Assembly (NCBI GenBank): GCA_002394465.1
Contig: DGTU01000096.1
Location: forward strand, 1 to 9,066
Length of the DNA: 9,066 nucleotides
Direction of reading: 5' to 3'
Origin: Treponema sp. UBA4328
GTDB taxonomy: Bacteria > Spirochaetota > Spirochaetia > Treponematales > Treponemataceae
The notes beneath the pieces are model-generated. The model ran no database searches. It had not been told where the DNA came from and saw nothing but the letters and a program-made list of their open reading frames with translations. The position numbers were made by a program, and so were the translations under genes. Position 1 is the first letter of the stretch; the number at the start of each line of letters is the position of its first letter. This document shows positions 1-6,213 of the stretch, piece by piece.

Positions 1-1223
1 TCTTTGAGCGTGACTCAATCGAATACATCCATCAGATGAAGGATGTTCACAAAGTGATTATCGTAACAGACCGCTCTATGGTTGAGCTTGGCTTCGTTGA
101 CAAAATCACTGACCAGCTCAAGCTCCGCCGTGACCCTGTTCAGTATCAGCTCTTCTGTGATGTCGAGCCGGATCCATCAATCCAGACTGTCCGCGAAGGT
201 GTTGAACTTATGCGCACATTCGCCCCGGATACAATCATCGCCCTCGGTGGTGGTTCTTCAATGGACTGTGCAAAAGGTATGTGGCTCTTCTACGAGTACC
301 CGGAAGTTGACTTCAACGACCTCAAACAGAAGTTCATGGATATCCGTAAGCGTGCTTTCCGCTACCCGGATCTGGGTAAAAAAGCCCAGCTTGTTTGTAT
401 CCCGACAACATCAGGAACCGGTTCAGAAGTTACACCGTTCGCAGTTATCACAGACAAAGAGGAGCACAAAAAATATCCTCTTGCTGACTACTCACTCACA
501 CCGACAATCGCTATCGTTGACCCGACATTCACATACAGTCTGCCGAAGAAAATCGTCGCCGACACAGGTATGGATGTTCTCACACACGCAACAGAGGCTT
601 ATGTCTCAACAATGGCAAACGACTACACCGACGGTCTTTGTATCCAGGCCATCAAGATGGTCTTTCAGTATCTTGAGCGCTCTTACAATAACGGTGCTGC
701 CGATACCGAAGCAAAAGAGAAGATGCACAACGCTTCCTGCCTTGCCGGTATGGCATTTGCAAATGCCTTCCTGGGCATGAACCACTCTATGGCTCACAAA
801 ATCGGTGGTGAATTCCATGTTCCGCACGGACGTGCAAACGCAATTCTCCTGCCGTTCACAATCCGCTACAACGGAACTCAGCCGGATAAACTCTCAACAT
901 GGCCGAAATACAATTATTACAAGGCTGCTGAGCGTTATGCTGAACTTGCCAGAATGCTCGGTCTCCCTGCAAAAACAACAAAAGAAGGCGTAGAGTCTTA
1001 TGCAAAGGCCTGCGGTGAACTTGGAAAACGCCTTGGAATCGTGATGAACTTCAAGGGGCAGGGACTGGATGAAAAAGAGTATCTTGCAAATGTCGAGAAA
1101 CTTGCTTACCTCGCATACGAAGACCAGTGTTCACCGGTCAACCCGAGGGTTCCGCTTGTTGAGGATATGAAAAAGATTCTCACAGACGCTTACTACACAG
1201 AAGAATTTGTGGAAAAGAAGTAA
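1..1223 (+). CDS. adhE: Bifunctional aldehyde-alcohol dehydrogenase AdhE, C-terminal part (5' end outside window)
   Basis: This is the iron-dependent alcohol dehydrogenase half of AdhE, the cytoplasmic enzyme that reduces acetyl-CoA to acetaldehyde and then to ethanol, reoxidising NADH in fermentation. The frame is open from base 3 and codes FERDSIEYIHQ before the first ATG at 36; this matches the AdhE segment joining the two domains, so that ATG is internal. About 406 residues are visible, the size expected for the ADH domain of a roughly 870-residue protein. Counting from the ATG at 36, the NAD-binding GGGS lies near 71-74, the SGTGSE loop near 126-131, and the family's iron ligands fit D180, H184 (MDVLTHA), H254 (SMAHK) and H264 (VPHG). 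All four are present, so the domain should be active. Codon use (many C-ending codons) differs from the neighbouring genes and suggests high expression. A stand-alone Fe-ADH is less likely because of the upstream coding sequence. Confidence 0.96.
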   Translation, partial: FERDSIEYIHQMKDVHKVIIVTDRSMVELGFVDKITDQLKLRRDPVQYQLFCDVEPDPSIQTVREGVELMRTFAPDTIIALGGGSSMDCAKGMWLFYEYPEVDFNDLKQKFMDIRKRAFRYPDLGKKAQLVCIPTTSGTGSEVTPFAVITDKEEHKKYPLADYSLTPTIAIVDPTFTYSLPKKIVADTGMDVLTHATEAYVSTMANDYTDGLCIQAIKMVFQYLERSYNNGAADTEAKEKMHNASCLAGMAFANAFLGMNHSMAHKIGGEFHVPHGRANAILLPFTIRYNGTQPDKLSTWPKYNYYKAAERYAELARMLGLPAKTTKEGVESYAKACGELGKRLGIVMNFKGQGLDEKEYLANVEKLAYLAYEDQCSPVNPRVPLVEDMKKILTDAYYTEEFVEKK

Positions 1224-1242
1224 AACCGTAAGCGGCTGATTC

Positions 1243-1324
1243 ATCAGGATAAGCATGATAGAAAGGATAGATATGAGATTGTTAATTATTTCTGTCTATC
1301 CTGTTTATCAGTTTTAATCCTGAT
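1243..1324. repeat. Nested palindromic intergenic repeat, possible hairpin terminator after adhE
   Basis: This element of about 82 bases folds on itself. The outer arms ATCAGGAT (1243-1250) and ATCCTGAT (1317-1324) are perfect complements. The inner arms, 1256-1271 and 1295-1310, are 16 bases each and pair at 14 Watson-Crick positions plus one G-T wobble, leaving one mismatch and a 23-base AT-rich loop. On the right side, TATCCTGTTTATC followed by AATCCTG resembles a short intergenic repeat I recall from many bacterial genomes; that is memory, not a search. On the + strand the inner stem is followed by GTTTTA, so it could also stop adhE transcription weakly. Its right part overlaps the promoter of the next gene. 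Confidence 0.65.
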
Positions 1325-1332
1325 GATATAAT
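1304..1332 (+). promoter_or_regulatory. Probable promoter of the PAS-GGDEF-EAL gene
   Basis: A perfect TATAAT lies at 1327-1332, preceded by TGA, which makes it an extended -10 box. A weak -35 (TTTATC, 3 of 6) sits 17 bases upstream at 1304-1309. Transcription would begin near 1339, giving a leader of about 18 bases. The -35 falls in the right arm of the palindromic repeat, so a folded or protein-bound repeat could affect initiation. Confidence 0.55.
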
Positions 1333-1356
1333 ACATTTAAAGTTAAGTAAAAAAGT

Positions 1357-3093
1357 ATGAATGAAGTTTTTGATTCAATAGAACTAAAGGTCGTTGAACA
1401 GGTCGTCAATATCCTTAACCGTTGCACGGATGTTTATATTTACATTTACGATCTGACCGGCGATAAACTGCTTATTTCAGAGGATATTCTCAATACATTT
1501 GATTTTCCGGGTGCATCATTTTCAAATGCATCTCAATACATTCAGAAAATAATTTTTCCTTCTGACCTTCATGCCTATACTTATGGAATTGAAGAATTAA
1601 AGGCAGGCAGGCGCGAAGAATTCAACAGCGAATACCGCCTTCTTGATAAAAATTCCATGCCGGTCTGGGTTTCTGCCCGCGGAAAGATGGTAAATATAAG
1701 TGATTCTGATAATAAAGTCATTATCGGCTGCATTTCACTCATTGAATCCAGGGACAGGATGGATTCGCTTACAAAACTTCCGACTGAAGGTGTCATGCGC
1801 AGGGATTTTACGATCCTGCAGGAGAAAAAACGTTCAGTATCGGGCTTTATAATGAAAGTCAACGTCGATAATCTCGGGGTCATAAATGAACATTACGGCA
1901 AAAAAACGGGTGATCTTGTAATAAAGCTCATCGGTGAAGGATTTGAAAAAGCCTGCGGAACTGACGGAAAAGTCTACAAACTTGCCGGAGATGAATTTGC
2001 CTGCATGAACCTGTCCGGAAGTACGGCTCCGGAAGCACAGAGAATATATCAATCCCTCAAGCGTGAACTTTCTGAAGCAGAAATGCGGATAAACTATGAT
2101 GTAGTCTTTACGGTTTCTGTCGGTGCAGTAGCATTCTTTAATGACCGTTCGTCACTCGAAGACCTCATGCAGAAGCTTCAGTTTGCCCTTCAGACGGCAA
2201 AGAGAAAGGGAAAGAATACTCTTGCAATGTTCAGCGCCGGAGACTATTCACGCCACGTACGTTCCCTTGGAATTCAGGAAAAACTCAGGGATTCAATCAA
2301 GAATGAATTCCGCGGCTTTGAACTTTTCTATCAGCCTGTAGTTAATGCACGGCAGCTCTATCTTGATTCTGACAATACGGTTACAAATGTAATCGGTGCA
2401 GAAGCTCTCATCCGCTGGACTGATCCGGTTCTTGGAACACTTTCTCCTGAAGAGTTTATTCCGCTTCTTGAAAAAACCGGCCTGATTATTCCGGTCGGAA
2501 GATGGATTTTGATTACTGCGTTCAACAAATGCCGTGAGTGGAATAAAATACAGAAAAATTTCCACATGAGCGTTAACCTTTCGTATATTCAGGTTAAGAA
2601 AAGCGATATCCTTACAGACGTTCAGATTGCGCTTGGTGCCTCGGGAGTTAATCCTGCAAACATTACGCTTGAACTGACGGAAAGCGGTTATATGGATTCT
2701 GAAAACGAGCTTCAGGCCCTTGTAAATGAGTTCAATAAAATGGGACTCAAGGTTGATATTGATGACTTCGGTACCGGCTATTCGAACCTCCGCTACCTGC
2801 AGTATCTTAACGCATACACCCTTAAACTTGACTATTCATTTGTTCACAAGGCAACCGGCGGCGATGAAGGTGATGAAAAAGTCATCCGCCACATTACGCA
2901 GATGGCTCATGAACTTGGAATGCTGGTCTGTATGGAAGGCGTTGAAACGGAAGAAGATATAGGAAAGCTTAAAATATATGAACCGGATAAATACCAGGGC
3001 TTCTATTTCGGTCGCCCGTGCAATGCCGTTCATTTCCGGGAACATTACCTGCGCCCGGACATTAAGAAAGACATTTATAAGCCTAAGGCCTAG
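1357..3093 (+). CDS. PAS-GGDEF-EAL protein, probable c-di-GMP phosphodiesterase
   Basis: This 578-residue cytoplasmic protein has no membrane segment or signal peptide. A PAS-like sensor region spans roughly residues 20-130. The GGDEF domain runs from about 136 (DSLTKLP) to 295, and the EAL domain from about 305 to 565. The EAL catalytic set looks complete: E349 in EAL, N407, E439 (LELTES), D469-D470 (DDFGTGYSNLRY), K490, E527 (MEGVET) and Q547. The GGDEF domain is degenerate: the motif reads AGDEF (210-214), the first metal aspartate of the usual DxD is N169, and the usual FK is LG (173-174). There is no RxxD inhibitory site before it. The likely role is hydrolysis of c-di-GMP, with PAS and GGDEF regulating the EAL domain; the PAS ligand is unknown. 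No clear Shine-Dalgarno precedes the ATG, but the promoter spacing supports this start. Its stop codon interlocks with that of the convergent gene. Confidence 0.94.
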   Translation: MNEVFDSIELKVVEQVVNILNRCTDVYIYIYDLTGDKLLISEDILNTFDFPGASFSNASQYIQKIIFPSDLHAYTYGIEELKAGRREEFNSEYRLLDKNSMPVWVSARGKMVNISDSDNKVIIGCISLIESRDRMDSLTKLPTEGVMRRDFTILQEKKRSVSGFIMKVNVDNLGVINEHYGKKTGDLVIKLIGEGFEKACGTDGKVYKLAGDEFACMNLSGSTAPEAQRIYQSLKRELSEAEMRINYDVVFTVSVGAVAFFNDRSSLEDLMQKLQFALQTAKRKGKNTLAMFSAGDYSRHVRSLGIQEKLRDSIKNEFRGFELFYQPVVNARQLYLDSDNTVTNVIGAEALIRWTDPVLGTLSPEEFIPLLEKTGLIIPVGRWILITAFNKCREWNKIQKNFHMSVNLSYIQVKKSDILTDVQIALGASGVNPANITLELTESGYMDSENELQALVNEFNKMGLKVDIDDFGTGYSNLRYLQYLNAYTLKLDYSFVHKATGGDEGDEKVIRHITQMAHELGMLVCMEGVETEEDIGKLKIYEPDKYQGFYFGRPCNAVHFREHYLRPDIKKDIYKPKA

Positions 3094-4319
3094 ACATACC
3101 TTTTGACTTCGATGTGCTCAATCATTTTAGTTTTGACTCCGACAATGTAAGCTCCGAACATGGCCGTTGCTGCGTCCAGTGCTGCTGCAAAGCTGCAGAA
3201 AACAGGAGCTGCCGGGCTGATGTAAAGATAGCGGTTGTCGAGGTTTTTGCCATAGATTGAGCAGATTGTCGCAATTGCAAAAAGTGCGCCGTTTGCCGGA
3301 AGAGCTCCAAGAACAAACGAAATCAGGAATGAAATTACGAATATAAAAAGAATCGTAGCAAGCGAAAGCTCCATGCTGCTGTCAGAACGGATAATCATTA
3401 CAAACCCGATTGTCGTTGCGAGTGCAGAGCCTCCGCGGGCAAAAATTGAAAACAGCGGGAACGTAACGTCACTTACCGGCTGGTGAATGCCGAGGCTGTC
3501 CCTTCCGTGCCTGAGGTTAATGAGCATCGTAAGGTTTGAATTTCCAGAGAAAAATCCCGTGATAATCGGACAGATTGCTGCATAAAGTACATGATACGGG
3601 TGATGGTCCTTGCAAAGGAACCTGAGAATCAGCGGATATACGATTGCAACGATAAAGACGAAATCTGCAAGCAGAAGGATTATGAACGGCATGAAGGTCG
3701 AGATGTTTTCAATGGAAGACGTCTGAATCATCCATGAACATGAAAGGGCAACGAGTGCAACCGAGAACCATTCAACAAAGAAGCACATTACTGAATAGCA
3801 TACTTTTTCCGCAGATTCAATGAATGAAACAACCGGTTTTGAAGCAGTCGTATCGATTGCGCAGCCTGCTCCTGCAAATCCTGCGAGGATAAAGCACGGA
3901 AGAAGGTATGCACCGGCCTGAATTGTACTGAAGCCTTCAGCCTGAGAATACGGAAGCAGTGACATGAGAAGTTCCCTGAGGTTTATTGAACTTATAAGGA
4001 AGTCCCTGTCGCTTTCTGCCATAATTGACGGAACTGCCAGATTGTACATTATCATTATAGAAAGGATTCCGGTAAAGGTAAGGATCAGTGATGAAGAGAT
4101 AATTGTAACTGCCGACCATTTTGCAGTTAAAAGCAGTTTTTTTGAAGTCCTGAGCCTGAAGAATGCAGCTGATGCTCCGAAGAACAGTACCGGAAGAACC
4201 ATATAGTGTCCGAACCTGAGTGCAAATTCGGTTATGAATGAAACGAAATTTTCCGGAAGGATAAAGGCTGCGATAATGCCGAGAACGACGCCCAGCAGGT
4301 ATTTAATCCACATTTTCAT
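3090..4319 (-). CDS. Divergent DAACS-family (SLC1-like) sodium:dicarboxylate/amino-acid symporter homologue
   Basis: This is a 409-residue inner-membrane protein with many hydrophobic segments and the overall order of the DAACS fold (GltP/GltPh): a start of the MKMWIKYLLGVVLG type, VLPVLFFGAS near 41-50, a hairpin-1-like segment near 257-270, a TM7-like segment ARGGSALATTIG near 294-305, a hairpin-2-like segment near 336-348 and TM8 near 375-394. The usual signature residues are mostly absent. The NMDG motif is replaced by SALATT. In TM8, an alignment by eye to GltPh keeps one aspartate (D382) but has T, G and V where the family has the substrate arginine, an asparagine and a sodium-binding aspartate. 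It probably transports something other than a dicarboxylate, perhaps with different ion coupling. The second codon pair offers an alternative ATG at 4313. The likely promoter is 9 bases from the start. The gene diverges from a second carrier. Confidence 0.85.
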   Translation of the reverse strand: MKMWIKYLLGVVLGIIAAFILPENFVSFITEFALRFGHYMVLPVLFFGASAAFFRLRTSKKLLLTAKWSAVTIISSSLILTFTGILSIMIMYNLAVPSIMAESDRDFLISSINLRELLMSLLPYSQAEGFSTIQAGAYLLPCFILAGFAGAGCAIDTTASKPVVSFIESAEKVCYSVMCFFVEWFSVALVALSCSWMIQTSSIENISTFMPFIILLLADFVFIVAIVYPLILRFLCKDHHPYHVLYAAICPIITGFFSGNSNLTMLINLRHGRDSLGIHQPVSDVTFPLFSIFARGGSALATTIGFVMIIRSDSSMELSLATILFIFVISFLISFVLGALPANGALFAIATICSIYGKNLDNRYLYISPAAPVFCSFAAALDAATAMFGAYIVGVKTKMIEHIEVKRYV

Positions 4320-4328
4320 AGTAAGAAA

Positions 4329-4357
4329 ATTGTAGCAGATAATTCAAAAAAAATAAA
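4329..4357 (-). promoter_or_regulatory. Probable promoter of the DAACS-like gene, near-leaderless
   Basis: On the minus strand TGCTACAAT (4337 to 4329) is an extended -10 box: TGC followed by TACAAT, 5 of 6 matches. A weak -35, TTTATT, lies 17 bases upstream at 4357-4352. The -10 ends 9 bases before the ATG at 4319, so the transcript would have a leader of about 2-3 bases, and no Shine-Dalgarno is present. Confidence 0.5.
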
Positions 4358-4380
4358 CGGATGCATTTTTCCGGATTTTA

Positions 4381-4409
4381 TGGATAAACAGCCGCTTTTA
4401 TGCTACTAT
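4381..4409 (+). promoter_or_regulatory. Probable promoter of the ArsB/NhaD-type permease gene, near-leaderless
   Basis: The -35 TGGATA (4381-4386, 4 of 6) and the extended -10 TGC plus TACTAT (4401-4409, 5 of 6) are separated by exactly 17 bases. Initiation near 4416 would place the start about 3 bases before the ATG at 4419. This argues against the in-frame ATG at 4380, which would lie upstream of the transcription start. Confidence 0.55.
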
Positions 4410-4418
4410 ACGTTCATT

Positions 4419-5765
4419 ATGGAATTGAAATGGTTTGTTCTGGGCATTGCCCTTGTCATGTACCTTCTTGTAATTGTTTTTCAGGATAAGAAAGTCTGGT
4501 TTACTACGGCTGCTGCACTTCTGTGCATAATTCTGGGAACTGTATTTCCGGCCGAAATCTTTACCGGCGGAGATTCTGCTTCACATGCCTTCGTGCATTC
4601 AGTGTCATCGCTGATTAACTGGAATGTACTTATGATTTACGTCGGTGCAATGACGATTGCAGCGCTTTTCCTTTATTCAAAGGTTCCTGCACGGATTGCT
4701 GATTTCCTCGTAATGAAATCTCCTTCAACAGGAATTGCAATCGTACTCATCCTGGCAATGACAGGAATTATTTCAATTTTTGTCGAGAATGTTGCAACCG
4801 TACTCGTTATGGCTCCGATTGCCCTTTCACTGTGCAAAAAACTCAAGATGAATCCGACAATGTTCATGACAGGACTTGCCGTTATGTCAAACCTTGAAGG
4901 AACTGCAACCCTCGTAGGTGATCCTCCGAGCATGATTTTTGCTGCTGCAGCAAACTATACCTTCAACGACTTTTTCTTTCATGACGGACACCTGTCAATC
5001 TTCTTTATCGTACAGGCCGGACTCCTTGCCGGATGTATCTTCTTCTACATCGTATTTGCAAAGCTCAGGTCAAAAACTGAAATCGAAGGCGAAGGCATAA
5101 TTTCAGCATTTCCTGCCGTCCTCATGCTCCTTATGATTTTCGGACTTGCTGCACTTTCATTTGTTTCACCTGTTATCGCAGAATATGTTCCTGAGCAGAT
5201 CATGAACCTTTCTTCAGGACTTTTTGTTGTGATCCTTGCTGCTGCGGGAATCCTGTGGTACGTAATGAATCAGAAAAAATCTGCCGGAGAAACCTGGACG
5301 CTCATAAAGGAGCTCGACTGGGAAACAATTTTCTTCCTCATGGGAATATTTGTCGTAGTCGGTGCAATCAGTGAAGCAGGTCTTCTTAAGGATTTTGCAG
5401 GCGTACTCATTACCTTCTGCGGCGGAAGCAAATTCCTCGGCTTCATCGTAATTCTTCTTGTTTCGATCATCATTTCCGGTTTTGTTGACAATGTTCCTTA
5501 CATCATGGTTATGCTTCCTGTTGCACAGGAAATGGCTGCAGGACTTGGAACAGGCGGCGAAATCTTTATGTTTGCACTTCTCGTTGGTTCATGCCTCGGC
5601 GGAAACCTTACTCCGTTCGGTGCAAGCGCAAATGTCGTTGCGATGGGAATCATCAAAAAAGAAGGCTATCCGATGTCATTCGGAAAATGGCTTAAGATCG
5701 GCGGAAGCTTTACGCTGTTAACTACCTTTGCGAGTGCGGCTGTTCTCTGGCTTATCTGGGCTTAG
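4419..5765 (+). CDS. ArsB/NhaD/SLC13-type ion transporter superfamily permease
   Basis: This 448-residue inner-membrane carrier has about 11 hydrophobic segments. It shows the two-fold internal repeat of the ion transporter superfamily (ArsB, NhaD, human P protein, SLC13). In the first half, FVENVATVLVMAP (121-133) is followed by SNLEGTATLVGDPPSM (157-172). In the second half, GFVDNVPYIMVMLP (354-367) is followed by GSCLGGNLTPFGASANVV (390-407). Between the halves is DWETIFFLMGIFVVVGA (300-316). GTATLVGDPP and LGGN..P.GASANVV fit the ArsB/NhaD side best, so Na+/H+ antiport or anion export is plausible; the substrate cannot be read from sequence. An in-frame ATG at 4380 would add 13 polar and mixed residues, but a good promoter lies between the two starts, so 4419 is preferred. 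It diverges from the DAACS-like gene, and its stop overlaps the stop of the convergent small gene. Confidence 0.9.
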   Translation: MELKWFVLGIALVMYLLVIVFQDKKVWFTTAAALLCIILGTVFPAEIFTGGDSASHAFVHSVSSLINWNVLMIYVGAMTIAALFLYSKVPARIADFLVMKSPSTGIAIVLILAMTGIISIFVENVATVLVMAPIALSLCKKLKMNPTMFMTGLAVMSNLEGTATLVGDPPSMIFAAAANYTFNDFFFHDGHLSIFFIVQAGLLAGCIFFYIVFAKLRSKTEIEGEGIISAFPAVLMLLMIFGLAALSFVSPVIAEYVPEQIMNLSSGLFVVILAAAGILWYVMNQKKSAGETWTLIKELDWETIFFLMGIFVVVGAISEAGLLKDFAGVLITFCGGSKFLGFIVILLVSIIISGFVDNVPYIMVMLPVAQEMAAGLGTGGEIFMFALLVGSCLGGNLTPFGASANVVAMGIIKKEGYPMSFGKWLKIGGSFTLLTTFASAAVLWLIWA

Positions 5766-6148
5766 ACGTTAAGTGAAAAAACAGCTCCCGGTTCCGGCAT
5801 TGCTCCTGCAAGTCCGTAGCCGGTTGCCTGTGCTGCATGAATTGAACTGGTAACCTGTTTAGAATAATCTTTTATAAGGCTGTCGAGCTGGCTCTGTGTC
5901 AGGTTTGAAGTGTCAGGCTTTGGAATTTCAGGTTTAGGACTAGTCCTCATTGAAATTACCTGATTGAGAAGCGAATTCAAAATGTGGATTTTGCTTACGG
6001 AAATTCCAGCCTGATTGGCCTTTGCCGCAAATCCCGATACATGATCAAACTGTGCATAGATTACAGATGCCGGCTGAACAGGTACGTGAAGTTTTGGGCT
6101 GCCGCCTGAGACGATTCCATTGTAAGAATAAGCGTTTAAACTGAACAT
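5762..6148 (-). CDS. Unrecognised conserved-looking small protein, 128 residues
   Basis: I do not recognise this family. The protein appears soluble, with no signal peptide or membrane segment. It has a short polar N-terminus (MFSLNAYSYNG), a region at 21-68 that looks like an ordered core (VPVQPASVIYAQFDHVSG, then an amphipathic ISVSKIHILNSLLNQVI), a proline/lysine linker at 71-80, a helical stretch at 85-109 and a Gly/Pro-rich tail ending in FSLNV. The tetrapeptide FSLN occurs at both ends, encoded by different codons. An in-frame ATG at 6172 exists, but AGAAGGAAG lies about 6-8 bases before the ATG at 6148, the clearest Shine-Dalgarno in the window, so the shorter start is preferred. It follows the binding-protein gene by 62 bases in the same direction and seems to have its own promoter. 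Sustained coding over 128 codons with a good ribosome site supports a real gene. Confidence 0.75.
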   Translation of the reverse strand: MFSLNAYSYNGIVSGGSPKLHVPVQPASVIYAQFDHVSGFAAKANQAGISVSKIHILNSLLNQVISMRTSPKPEIPKPDTSNLTQSQLDSLIKDYSKQVTSSIHAAQATGYGLAGAMPEPGAVFSLNV

Positions 6149-6184
6149 TTTGTGCTTCCTTCTCTCACTCATTTAAAGTATCGG

Positions 6185-6213
6185 AATATAAGCAGAAAAT
6201 ATTAGTTTTTCTA
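6185..6213 (-). promoter_or_regulatory. Possible promoter of the small unknown gene
   Basis: On the minus strand TAGAAA (6213-6208, 4 of 6 for a -35) and TATATT (6190-6185, 5 of 6 for a -10) are 17 bases apart. Initiation near 6178 would give a leader of about 30 bases carrying the AGAAGGAAG ribosome site. The -35 includes the stop codon of the upstream binding-protein gene. The region is AT-rich, so a chance match is possible. Confidence 0.4.

Noticed and set aside
82..780. Long serine-rich open frame overlapping adhE
   Set aside because: It lies wholly inside the well-supported AdhE frame, reads as low-complexity serine and arginine, matches nothing, and is explained by the biased codon use of adhE leaving few stops in this frame.
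1957..1998. RxxD product-inhibition site before the GGDEF motif
   Set aside because: The residues at the expected spacing read GTDG, with no arginine at the required place.
3081..3093. GCCTAAGGC as a terminator at the first convergent junction
   Set aside because: Only three G-C pairs around a three-base loop and no T-run on either strand.
4380..4418. Upstream ATG extending the permease by 13 residues
   Set aside because: No ribosome site precedes it and a good -35/-10 pair with 17-base spacing lies between it and the ATG at 4419, so the longer start would not be in the transcript from that promoter.
6149..6172. Longer start for the small unknown protein
   Set aside because: The extension MSERRKHK encodes the strong Shine-Dalgarno AGAAGGAAG of the next ATG, and no ribosome site precedes the upstream one.
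6194..6212. Hairpin AGAAAA/TTTTCT as terminator after the binding-protein gene
   Set aside because: The stem is six pairs, almost all A-T, with no T-run after it on the minus strand; the same bases fit a promoter better.
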